A stretch of DNA of 8,780 nt from an uncultured Bacilli bacterium (GCA_910587535.1 CAJUKM010000007.1:5474-14253); one strand, 5' to 3'. Counted from the stretch's first letter, positions 1 through 6,211 are shown. Numbers and translations are program-made. The notes: generated by a model from the letters alone, not told the origin.

Positions 1-88
1 TGGAGATTTAGAATATATATCTTTATTTAAAGTATCTGAAATAGCAAAGGAAATAGCAAATTTTTATAAAAAGAGTGGTGGTAAATAA
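1..88 (+). CDS. C-terminal end of a small unidentified gene upstream of the recombinase (partial)
   Basis: An open frame entering from the left edge encodes 28 residues, beginning GDLEYISLFKVSEIAKEI and ending with two Gly and a Lys, and stops at TAA 86-88. The stop overlaps the recombinase ATG by one base (TAATG), a classic translational-coupling arrangement, so the two genes are probably one operon. The peptide is helical and charged. I do not recognise the family; short partner genes directly before serine recombinases are common in clostridial mobile elements, which is context and not proof of function. The start lies outside the window. Confidence 0.55.
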   Translation, partial: GDLEYISLFKVSEIAKEIANFYKKSGGK

Positions 89-1644
89 TGAATGTAGTAG
101 TATATGCAAGATATAGTTCTCATAATCAAAATGAGCAATCTATCGAAGGACAATTAGAATATTGTAGAAATTATGCTAAACAACACAATTACAATATCAT
201 TGGCGAATATATAGACAGAGCACAAAGTGGAACTAATGATGACAGACCAGAATTTAAAAAAATGATAGAAGATAGCAACAAGAAAACATTTGAGGGAGTT
301 TTAGTTTATCAATTAGACCGTTTCGCTCGTAGTAGATACGATAGTGCTGTCAATAAAGCTAAACTAAAAAAGAATGGTGTAAGAGTATTTTCTGCACGTG
401 AAAATATTAGTGATGATGCTAGTGGCGTTTTAATGGAAAGTGTTTTAGAAGGTATGGCTGAATATTTTTCTGCTGAGTTAGGGCAAAAGGTTAAAAGAGG
501 TATGAAAATAAATGCTGATAATTGCTACTACAATGGTGGTACTGTTCCACTAGGTTTAAAGTTAATTGAAGTTGATAGTAATATTACAGATGCTACTGGT
601 AAGATAGTAAAAAAGAAAAAATATGCTATTGATGAAGATACAGCACCTATTGTTCAAAAAATATTTGAAATGTATAACAACGGCGATTTAATGGCAGATA
701 TAATAAGATATATGAATGATAGAAACATAAAAACTGTAACTGGTTATGATTTTAATAGAAGTAGCATTAGAAGAATTTTATTAAATAAAAAGTACATTGG
801 TATTTATACCTATAATGGTGTTGAAACTCCTGATGCTATTCCTAGAATAATTGATGATGCTTCTTTTAATAAAGTACACGATATTATGTTTAAAAATAAA
901 AAAGCACCTGCTAGAGCAAGAGCAAAAACTGAATATCTATTAACAACTAAGTTATTTTGTGGACATTGTAAAGAGTCTATGACTGGTTATAGTGGTACTT
1001 CTAAAACTGGAAAATTACATAACTATTATATGTGTAATAATGCGAGAAAGAAACTCTGTGATAAAAAGTCAGTACAAAAAGATTACATAGAAGATTTAGT
1101 TGTTGAACAAGCAAGAGAAGTCTTAACGGATGATAACATTAAAAGAATCGCTGAAGAAGTAGTTAAAATTGCTGATAAAGAAAGAGAAAGCACTGCTCTA
1201 AAAAGACTTAATAAAATGCTAAAAGAAAATGAGAAACAAAAAGCTAATTTATTCGATAGTTTAAAAATATGTAATATTGATAGTGTTAAAAAGTCTATTT
1301 TTGAAGAAATAAACAAAATGGAAATTGAACATACTAGAATTAAGAATGAAATTGCTATTGAAGAAAGCCATAATGTCAAATTAACGATTGGACAAGTTAA
1401 GTTTTTTCTGGTACAATTAAAAAGAGGCAACATTAATGATATTAAATATAAGAGAGTTTTAATAAATACACTAATTAACAAAGTATATTTATATGATGAT
1501 AGTGTAACATTAGTATTTAATACACAAGATAAGCCTATTGAAAAGAAAGTGCCTAGAATTGAGGTACTAGAGAGTTCATTTATGGGTGCAGATGCTCTGC
1601 CAAAGCAACTTATCGCTTTATGCGATTTTGATATAAAGGTCTAA
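88..1644 (+). CDS. Large serine recombinase (site-specific integrase/resolvase family)
   Basis: A 518-residue protein with the usual domain order of large serine recombinases, which cut and rejoin DNA at attachment sites through a 5'-phosphoserine link. The catalytic domain covers about residues 1-145, with the nucleophile region YARYSS (probably Ser10) and the YQLDRFARSR motif. A 'Recombinase' DNA-binding domain follows at about 150-270. A zinc ribbon has C291-x2-C294 and C316-x7-C324. A long Lys/Glu-rich coiled coil spans about 340-430. The length is normal for the family. ATG 88 overlaps the stop of the preceding gene and has GGTGG at 77-81 as a weak ribosome binding site. The last ten codons lie inside a 62-bp repeat that recurs exactly 800 bp downstream, so the C-terminal tail may be set by recombination or by the terminator element. 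It probably mobilises, or once mobilised, the surrounding accessory DNA; the true element ends are not established. Confidence 0.93.
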   Translation: MNVVVYARYSSHNQNEQSIEGQLEYCRNYAKQHNYNIIGEYIDRAQSGTNDDRPEFKKMIEDSNKKTFEGVLVYQLDRFARSRYDSAVNKAKLKKNGVRVFSARENISDDASGVLMESVLEGMAEYFSAELGQKVKRGMKINADNCYYNGGTVPLGLKLIEVDSNITDATGKIVKKKKYAIDEDTAPIVQKIFEMYNNGDLMADIIRYMNDRNIKTVTGYDFNRSSIRRILLNKKYIGIYTYNGVETPDAIPRIIDDASFNKVHDIMFKNKKAPARARAKTEYLLTTKLFCGHCKESMTGYSGTSKTGKLHNYYMCNNARKKLCDKKSVQKDYIEDLVVEQAREVLTDDNIKRIAEEVVKIADKERESTALKRLNKMLKENEKQKANLFDSLKICNIDSVKKSIFEEINKMEIEHTRIKNEIAIEESHNVKLTIGQVKFFLVQLKRGNINDIKYKRVLINTLINKVYLYDDSVTLVFNTQDKPIEKKVPRIEVLESSFMGADALPKQLIALCDFDIKV

Positions 1645-1673
1645 AAGGGATATTAGATCTTTTTTTGATCCTT
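1612..1673. repeat. 62-bp direct repeat, copy 1 (overlaps recombinase 3' end)
   Basis: The first 33 bases (1612-1644) are identical to 2412-2444. Nine bases then differ (AAGGGATAT here), and the next 20 (1654-1673) are identical to 2454-2473. The copy holds a short hairpin ATCGC-TTTAT-GCGAT (1612-1626) and then a terminator hairpin in which the arms are conserved and the loop is the divergent part. It covers the recombinase stop codon. It could be a recombination site, a dispersed terminator element or a duplication scar. Confidence 0.85.
1635..1666 (+). terminator. Rho-independent terminator of the recombinase gene
   Basis: AAAGGTCTA (1635-1643) pairs with TAGATCTTT (1654-1662), with one G-U pair, and the T run continues to 1666. 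The recombinase stop codon (1642-1644) is inside the 5' arm, so the terminator begins within the coding region. Confidence 0.65.
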
Positions 1674-1744
1674 GTTTTAAAAAAATTCATATAAACTGCT
1701 AAGATATCTAGAGTATCTCCAGACCCTTAAATCTTGCTCATCTA

Positions 1745-1773
1745 TTGTAAATTCAACGATTTTATGCTAAAAT
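1745..1773 (+). promoter_or_regulatory. Predicted sigma-A promoter of fic
   Basis: TTGTAA (1745-1750), a 17-base spacer, and an extended -10 TGC-TAAAAT (TG at 1765-1766, hexamer 1768-1773). Transcription would begin near 1780, about 40 bases before the fic start, independently of the recombinase. Confidence 0.6.
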
Positions 1774-1822
1774 ATAAGAATATATAGACAGTAGAAAAAT
1801 ATGTGAAAATTGGAGAAATTTT

Positions 1823-2359
1823 ATGACCGAAATAGATAAAAAAAGTTTAGAGAATGCTAAAGGATTATTTTCAAGTGGCAATATAGATAATATTGAGGTT
1901 GGAACAACAAAGGGATTACAACAAATTCATAAATATCTGTTTGACAACTTATATGATTTTGCTGGGGTTATTAGAAAAGAAAATATTTCTAAAGGAAATT
2001 TTAGATTTGGTAATTCTCTTTATCTAGAAGAAATGCTAAAGAAAATTGAAATGATGAGTGAAACAACTTTAAATGAAATCATAGATAAGTATGTAGAAAT
2101 GAACATTGCTCATCCATTTCTAGAAGGAAATGGTAGAAGTACAAGAATTTGGTTAGATTTAATATTAAAGAAAAATTTAAACAAAATTGTCAGTTGGGAA
2201 AATATAGATAAAAAACTTTATTTACAAGCTATGGAAAGAAGCCCAATTAATACCTTAGAAATTAAAACTTTAATAGAAAATAATTTAACAGATGATTTGA
2301 GTTTAGAAAGCGTCTTTAAAGGAATTGAAACATCTTATTACTATGAAATTAATGATTAA
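1823..2359 (+). CDS. fic: Fic-domain protein adenylyltransferase, class III (NmFic-like)
   Basis: A 178-residue single-domain Fic protein. Fic enzymes transfer AMP from ATP to hydroxyl side chains of target proteins; for related small bacterial Fic proteins the known targets include the ATPase subunits of DNA gyrase and topoisomerase IV. The signature HPFLEGNGR is complete (catalytic His97, phosphate-binding GNGR at 102-105). The C-terminus carries FKGIETSYYYE, matching the class III layout in which an inhibitory helix with (S/T)xxxE(G/N) follows the Fic core. Ser171 and Glu175 are present but the next residue is Ile176 instead of Gly/Asn. From memory the protein resembles Neisseria Fic along its whole length, so it looks intact. 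ATG 1823 has GGAG at 1812-1815, 7 bases upstream. It has its own promoter and no antitoxin gene beside it, as expected if inhibition is built in. It sits between two copies of a 62-bp repeat next to a recombinase, which suggests horizontal acquisition. Confidence 0.93.
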   Translation: MTEIDKKSLENAKGLFSSGNIDNIEVGTTKGLQQIHKYLFDNLYDFAGVIRKENISKGNFRFGNSLYLEEMLKKIEMMSETTLNEIIDKYVEMNIAHPFLEGNGRSTRIWLDLILKKNLNKIVSWENIDKKLYLQAMERSPINTLEIKTLIENNLTDDLSLESVFKGIETSYYYEIND

Positions 2360-2411
2360 AAAATATAAAGCCAACTGGATAGAATCTTTTAAATCTTGGT
2401 TACAAAATAGC

Positions 2412-2473
2412 ATCGCTTTATGCGATTTTGATATAAAGGTCTAATAACAATAATAGATCTTTTTTTGATCCTT
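2412..2473. repeat. 62-bp direct repeat, copy 2 (downstream of fic)
   Basis: Second copy of the element at 1612-1673, offset by exactly 800 bases. The loop between the conserved terminator arms reads TAACAATAA in place of AAGGGATAT. This copy is non-coding and lies 52 bases after the fic stop codon. With copy 1 it brackets fic and its promoter. Confidence 0.85.
2435..2466 (+). terminator. Rho-independent terminator after fic
   Basis: AAAGGTCTA (2435-2443) pairs with TAGATCTTT (2454-2462), followed by more T to 2466. It has the same stem as the terminator at 1635 but a different loop. Confidence 0.65.
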
Positions 2474-2559
2474 ATTTTATAGTACATTTATTTATCAAAA
2501 TTTAGGAAATATGTCACTAATAATCAATTTAAAATGAATAAAATAACATATATAATAAA

Positions 2560-2588
2560 TTGATAATATCGATATATAATAATATAAT
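2560..2588 (+). promoter_or_regulatory. Predicted sigma-A promoter of the small secreted protein gene
   Basis: TTGATA (2560-2565), a 17-base spacer and TATAAT (2583-2588). The spacer contains a perfect 10-bp palindrome ATATCGATAT (2566-2575), which could be an operator half-site pair or simply AT-rich chance. The region 2474-2590 is otherwise very AT-rich and holds no gene. Confidence 0.6.
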
Positions 2589-2614
2589 TGTTTATAAATA
2601 AGGAGATCATTTTA

Positions 2615-2875
2615 GTGAAAAAATATTTTGTAGTAGGATTAGCAATTCTTTCTTTAATGGTGACGACTGTGTATGCACTAGGTGACAACAATGAAAATAA
2701 TATGACGACATCTTATGGTCAAAATTGTCCGAATTGTCTTAGAGAAGATTGCCCATATTATGATGCAAATACTGGCTTTCATAATTGTCCATATAGGGAT
2801 AATGAAAACTATCAATCCAATAATGGTAGACATGCTCATAGAGGACAAAATGGATGTCATCACTATAATAGATAA
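2615..2875 (+). CDS. Small secreted Cys/His-rich protein of unknown function
   Basis: I chose GTG 2615 because AGGAG (2601-2605) lies nine bases before it and the product then begins MKKYFVVGL, a standard signal peptide. An in-frame TTG at 2588 overlaps the -10 box and would precede the predicted transcription start. The protein is 86 residues, with a hydrophobic core at about 5-19 and a likely signal peptidase I site after VYA (residue 21), leaving about 65 residues outside the membrane. The mature part has Cys38, 41, 46, 58 and 81 and His56, 73, 75, 82 and 83. It includes CPNC, two CPY(Y/R)D segments and a C-terminal CHHY. This pattern suggests metal binding or disulfide formation, but I do not recognise a family and the odd Cys count argues against full intramolecular pairing. 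It is a single gene with its own promoter and strong terminator. Confidence 0.75.
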   Translation: MKKYFVVGLAILSLMVTTVYALGDNNENNMTTSYGQNCPNCLREDCPYYDANTGFHNCPYRDNENYQSNNGRHAHRGQNGCHHYNR

Positions 2876-2897
2876 GTTACATTTAGATTAAAAAAGT

Positions 2898-2919
2898 AAC
2901 AGCCCTAAGGCTGTTTTTT
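2898..2919 (+). terminator. Rho-independent terminator of the small secreted protein gene
   Basis: AACAGCC (2898-2904), a 4-base loop, GGCTGTT (2909-2915) and then T to 2919: a compact GC-rich stem with a U tail, 23 bases after the stop codon. Confidence 0.9.
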
Positions 2920-2941
2920 GATGCAACAATTACATTTTTGC

Positions 2942-2950
2942 TGTGGATAA
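2942..2950 (-). promoter_or_regulatory. Perfect DnaA-box match
   Basis: TGTGGATAA on the plus strand is the reverse complement of the consensus DnaA box TTATCCACA. It lies 34 bases upstream of the -35 box of the next gene. A two-mismatch copy (TTTTCAACA, 2959-2967) faces it. There is no cluster of boxes, so this is not an origin; a single box could mark DnaA-linked regulation or be chance. Confidence 0.35.
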
Positions 2951-2983
2951 ATATAAAGTTTTCAACACATTTTTAAAAAAAGA

Positions 2984-3012
2984 TTGATTTAATAAAGATA
3001 ATAGCTTATACT
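2984..3012 (+). promoter_or_regulatory. Predicted sigma-A promoter of the DUF3419-like gene
   Basis: TTGATT (2984-2989), a 17-base spacer and TATACT (3007-3012). Transcription would begin near 3019, after the in-frame ATG at 3013, which supports the start at 3043. Confidence 0.6.
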
Positions 3013-3042
3013 ATGATCGTTAAAAAAAGGGGGAATATTTTT

Positions 3043-4017
3043 ATGAGTACAAATTTTAAGATTAATGACATAATAGAGGGTTTAAGATTGGCTAATGACA
3101 TAAGGACCAGTGACCAATTAAAGTATGAAGGAGTATTTTTATATACAACAGAAAATCAAGAAGGAATAAACGACATTATTTCTTATGAGGGAAAAGACGT
3201 CGTAACTGTTGCAGCATCGGGCGATCAGTATTTGGGAGCTGTATATTACGGAGCTAAAAAAATCGATTTATTCGATATTAACAGAATCTCTTACTATATG
3301 GCTTGTCTAAAAATTGCTTCTGTCAGAGTTTTAGATTATGATGAATTTATCATGTTCTTCCATCCTCTTTTAGAAGGTAACAGAATTAATAAAAATTTTT
3401 GGAATTTAAAGACTCTTAGAAGACTATTGCCATATATGCCTCCTTTTGTAGGTCTCTTTTGGGATACTGTGATGTATGAAGCAAGAAAAAATGATTTTGG
3501 ACGTCTTTGTGCTCCACTTCAAGAAAGACATTTGTTTTATAACATAGTGTCTGGATTGCCATTTTATAAAACCAAAAATGGGTATTATAAATTACAAGCT
3601 TTACTCAGAAAAAGAGATTATCCTGACTTTTATGAAAGCGATATTTTAGATCTCGGAAAAAATCTAGTTTCTAGTTATGACATAGTATATTTGTCTAATA
3701 TATTCGGTTCAAATTTAGCGGAGAAACTCGAGGACATGGGAATATTTAATAACATTTTTACAAACAAAATAATCGCTAATAGTTTACAAAAAAGAACACT
3801 TAGAAAAGTTTTTGCCTCAGTTGATCCCCACGTAAATGAAGGCGGAATCGTTTTATTAAATTATAGAAGAAATTCTTCAGTTGATTTAGAAAAAGATTGG
3901 CTTACCAATAACGATCTGATCGAACTTGCTGAGGTGGATTCTAAATACCCACCAGGTAGTTATTGGGATACAGAAACCGATATAGTATATACCTATAGAC
4001 CACGAAAAAAACAATAA
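3043..4017 (+). CDS. DUF3419/BtaA-like SAM-binding protein
   Basis: A 324-residue cytoplasmic protein with no signal peptide. Near the N-terminus it shows a Rossmann-type S-adenosylmethionine site: VVTVAASGD at about 53-61 (glycine-loop position), then GAKKIDLFDIN at about 70-80, with the acidic residue that usually contacts the ribose. The middle region has DIVYLSNIFG, resembling the late strand of DUF3419 proteins. That family includes BtaA, which moves a 3-amino-3-carboxypropyl group from SAM to diacylglycerol in betaine-lipid synthesis. Here there is no BtaB-like methyltransferase nearby and the protein is shorter than typical BtaA, so betaine lipid synthesis is not implied; the substrate is unknown. 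I chose ATG 3043 because AAGGGGGAA (3027-3035) precedes it by 7 bases; an upstream in-frame ATG at 3013 would put that site inside the coding sequence. It is transcribed alone, from its own promoter to its own terminator. Confidence 0.7.
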   Translation: MSTNFKINDIIEGLRLANDIRTSDQLKYEGVFLYTTENQEGINDIISYEGKDVVTVAASGDQYLGAVYYGAKKIDLFDINRISYYMACLKIASVRVLDYDEFIMFFHPLLEGNRINKNFWNLKTLRRLLPYMPPFVGLFWDTVMYEARKNDFGRLCAPLQERHLFYNIVSGLPFYKTKNGYYKLQALLRKRDYPDFYESDILDLGKNLVSSYDIVYLSNIFGSNLAEKLEDMGIFNNIFTNKIIANSLQKRTLRKVFASVDPHVNEGGIVLLNYRRNSSVDLEKDWLTNNDLIELAEVDSKYPPGSYWDTETDIVYTYRPRKKQ

Positions 4018-4029
4018 TAGATTTAATGT

Positions 4030-4065
4030 AGTGCTTGTCGCGTTCTATTTGAGAAGCACTTTTTA
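4030..4065 (+). terminator. Terminator after the DUF3419-like gene
   Basis: AGTGCTT (4030-4036) pairs with AAGCACT (4054-4060), followed by more T. The 17-base loop is long for a terminator, but the perfect stem and U tail make it credible. Its 3' arm overlaps the -35 box of the next promoter. Confidence 0.65.
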
Positions 4066-4076
4066 TATGATATAAT
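4049..4076 (+). promoter_or_regulatory. Predicted promoter of the CAT-like gene
   Basis: TTGAGA (4049-4054), a 16-base spacer and extended -10 TGA-TATAAT (TG 4068-4069, hexamer 4071-4076). The expected transcription start near 4083 leaves a leader of only about 15 bases before ATG 4098. Confidence 0.6.
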
Positions 4077-4097
4077 TGTGATGGAGATAGAAATAAT

Positions 4098-4712
4098 ATG
4101 AAAAAGAAAATCGAAAATTTTAATCGGCAACCTACCTTTGATTTTTACAAAGATAAGACTAATCCATTCTCAATCGTGACGACAAAAATCGATATTACAA
4201 ATATATACAAATTATGTAAGAAATATAAACATATATATGCCACTATCGGATATTACTTTACGAAAGCGATGAACGAAGTGGAGCAATTTAAATATACGTA
4301 TGAAAACGGAATTATATATAAAGGCGAGCGCATTCATCCAAGCTTTACGGAAATTCGCGAAGATAAATCGATAGGATTTTTTTCGTGTCCTCTAATAGAT
4401 AATTATGAATCTTTTATAGAAGAATATAAAAAGAGAAGGCAATCATTCTTAGATGGAGATGTTATAGAAGAAATCTACGATGATGCAGTTGTGTGGCTTT
4501 CTTGTGAGCCATGGTTTAACTTTTCTCAAGTTGTCCCACCGTTCGATAGATATACAACGATACCTCAAATGATTTGGGACAGATTCCAATTTGACAATGA
4601 TCGTTGCTATGTTAATCTCATGATATTTGTCCACCACGGGTTTGCAGATGGATACCACATCGGTTTGTTGATCAATAAAATAGAAGAATTAATCTCTCTA
4701 ATAGTTGTTTAA
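4098..4712 (+). CDS. Chloramphenicol acetyltransferase-like (CatA-fold) O-acyltransferase
   Basis: A 204-residue cytoplasmic protein with the CatA fold pattern. The N-terminal FYKDKTNPFSIVTTKIDIT matches the first strand region of CatA enzymes. At about 135-145 CEPWFNFSQV matches the PW-x-x-F-S/T segment that contains the active-site serine area. The catalytic motif near the C-terminus is HHGFADGYH, with His180 as general base and Asp184-Gly185 completing HxxxDG. CatA enzymes acetylate chloramphenicol with acetyl-CoA as trimers. Several features usually conserved in true resistance enzymes look diverged, for example DRF where a GKY-like segment is typical, and the neighbours are housekeeping-like. 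Acetylation of another small hydroxyl substrate is at least as likely as drug resistance. GGAG at 4083-4086 lies 11 bases before the ATG, a little far. No terminator is visible after it, so some transcripts may read into the next gene. Confidence 0.8.
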   Translation: MKKKIENFNRQPTFDFYKDKTNPFSIVTTKIDITNIYKLCKKYKHIYATIGYYFTKAMNEVEQFKYTYENGIIYKGERIHPSFTEIREDKSIGFFSCPLIDNYESFIEEYKKRRQSFLDGDVIEEIYDDAVVWLSCEPWFNFSQVVPPFDRYTTIPQMIWDRFQFDNDRCYVNLMIFVHHGFADGYHIGLLINKIEELISLIVV

Positions 4713-4742
4713 ATAATGAAGAATACTTTCACAAATTTATTA

Positions 4743-4748
4743 TATAAT
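4743..4748 (+). promoter_or_regulatory. Possible -10 box of the GH3 hexosaminidase gene
   Basis: A TATAAT hexamer lies 18 bases before the chosen start ATG 4767. No good -35 box is visible 16-18 bases upstream, so this is weak, and the gene may instead be read through from the acetyltransferase-like gene. Confidence 0.35.
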
Positions 4749-4766
4749 TAAGTGATGGTGGTTGAT

Positions 4767-6152
4767 ATGAATAAAAAAAATCTTATTATGATAGGTGTAG
4801 TAACATGTCTTGGAATTTTAATTGGAACGATATCTTTAATAAATATATTAAAGAAAGATGGACCAGAGGATAAATTTAGTAAGCAAGAATTGATAGGAAC
4901 TGTTGTTAAATATGAGGACGGTTTAATTACCATTCAAGACGAAGAACAAGTAATTTATACATGTAAAATCGACAATAGCGATTTCAATGTCGGCGATAGT
5001 ATTTCGATGGAATATACTGGAATTTTGAACAAGAATTACAGTATACAGGATTGCCAAGTTATAAGTTATGAAATTGTAAAACAGGGAAAAGATGAAAATG
5101 GCATACCTCTAAATTGGCAAGATAATGGAATATTTAGTGCTTTTTATAAACAGGCATATAATAAGCTTAAGACGATGACTTTAGATGAAAAAATTGGTCA
5201 AGTTTTAATGGCTAGATATCCAGATGTAGACCCGGTAGCGGAGATGAAAAAATATCATCTGGGAGGATACGTATTTTTTGAAAAAGACTTTAAATCGAAA
5301 AGTAAGTCTCAAGTAAATGATATGATCGATAGCCTACAAAATGCAACTAAAATACCTCTTTTAACTGCAGTTGACGAAGAAGGTGGAAAGGTAGTTAGAA
5401 TAAGTTCTAATACATCACTAGTTGCTGAAAAATTCAAATCTCCAAGTGAGCTTTATAAAAACGGTGCGTTCCCTAAAATAAAAGAAGATACGATTCAAAA
5501 AAGTGCTGTTTTGAAAGGTCTAGGTATCAATTTGAACTTAGCTCCAGTAGTCGACGTATCCACAAATGCAAGCGACTATATGTACGATAGAGCTTTACAA
5601 GAGAATACTTCGCTTACTTCTACTTATGCTAAAACTGTTATAGAAGCGAGTAAAGGTACAGGAGTATCTTACACTTTAAAACATTTTCCAGGCTATGGTA
5701 ACAATGCAGATACACACGTCGGCGGAGTTACAGATAATAGAAGTTACGACGATATTTTGAAAAACGATATTCCACCTTTTCAAGAAGGTATAAAGTCTGG
5801 TGCTGAAGCGATTTTAGTAAGTCACAATGTGATAAGTAATATCGATGCGAATAATCCAGCTTCTCTTTCTCCAAGTGTTCACAACATTTTGAGAACAGAT
5901 TTAGGATTTACCGGAATAGTTATAACTGACGATATTGCTATGGGTGCATTAAATACCATTAGCGATGTGACCGTTAAAGCTATTACAGCTGGAAACGATA
6001 TCGTAATTACTACCGATTACGAAAAAAGTTTTAGAGAGATTAAAGGTGCGATCAATGACGGTTCTTTGAGTGAGGAACAAATCGACAGATTAGCTTTTAG
6101 AGTTCTCTCTTGGAAGTATTATAAGATGCTCATAAACGATAATGAAAAATAA
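4767..6152 (+). CDS. Membrane-anchored GH3 beta-N-acetylhexosaminidase (NagZ-like)
   Basis: A 461-residue protein. Residues about 6-28 form an uncleaved-looking hydrophobic segment, so the enzyme is probably tethered outside the cell membrane. Residues about 40-110 are a small beta-rich domain that I do not identify. Residues about 130-455 form a GH3 TIM barrel. The motif KHFPGYG (305-311) followed by DTH (315-317) supplies the Asp-His dyad that NagZ-type enzymes use as acid/base. TDDIAMGAL contains the nucleophile (first Asp, about 388). Enzymes of this type cut N-acetylglucosamine from muropeptides or other GlcNAc-containing cell-wall fragments. The position after KHFPG is usually His or Asn; here it is Tyr. 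I chose ATG 4767 because GGTGG (4757-4761) sits 5 bases before it; GTG 4752 and ATG 4755 are in frame but lack a binding site. The gene is followed by the PAP2 gene on the same strand, with a new promoter between. Confidence 0.88.
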   Translation: MNKKNLIMIGVVTCLGILIGTISLINILKKDGPEDKFSKQELIGTVVKYEDGLITIQDEEQVIYTCKIDNSDFNVGDSISMEYTGILNKNYSIQDCQVISYEIVKQGKDENGIPLNWQDNGIFSAFYKQAYNKLKTMTLDEKIGQVLMARYPDVDPVAEMKKYHLGGYVFFEKDFKSKSKSQVNDMIDSLQNATKIPLLTAVDEEGGKVVRISSNTSLVAEKFKSPSELYKNGAFPKIKEDTIQKSAVLKGLGINLNLAPVVDVSTNASDYMYDRALQENTSLTSTYAKTVIEASKGTGVSYTLKHFPGYGNNADTHVGGVTDNRSYDDILKNDIPPFQEGIKSGAEAILVSHNVISNIDANNPASLSPSVHNILRTDLGFTGIVITDDIAMGALNTISDVTVKAITAGNDIVITTDYEKSFREIKGAINDGSLSEEQIDRLAFRVLSWKYYKMLINDNEK

Positions 6153-6202
6153 AATAATAGACAATAGTTAAAATATTAAAAGTATTAAAACTGATATAAA
6201 AA

Positions 6203-6211
6203 TGATATAAT
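6203..6211 (+). promoter_or_regulatory. Extended -10 promoter of the PAP2 gene
   Basis: TGA-TATAAT at 6203-6211, the same extended -10 as before the CAT-like gene. The -35 is poor (AT-only sequence near 6183-6188). The transcription start expected at about 6218 leaves fewer than 10 bases before ATG 6227. The gap 6153-6226 shows no clear terminator for the preceding gene. Confidence 0.5.

Noticed and set aside
1083..1481. Minus-strand open frame of 132 codons
   Set aside because: It is opposite the coiled-coil part of the recombinase; its Leu/Ser-rich product is what the reverse of Lys/Glu-rich coding yields, and the recombinase is clearly the real gene.
2678..2863. Minus-strand open frame of 61 codons
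   Set aside because: Shadow of the small secreted protein gene, which has a promoter, binding site and signal peptide.
2942..2967. Replication origin
   Set aside because: Only one perfect DnaA box and one poor one, no cluster, no dnaA or dnaN genes nearby.
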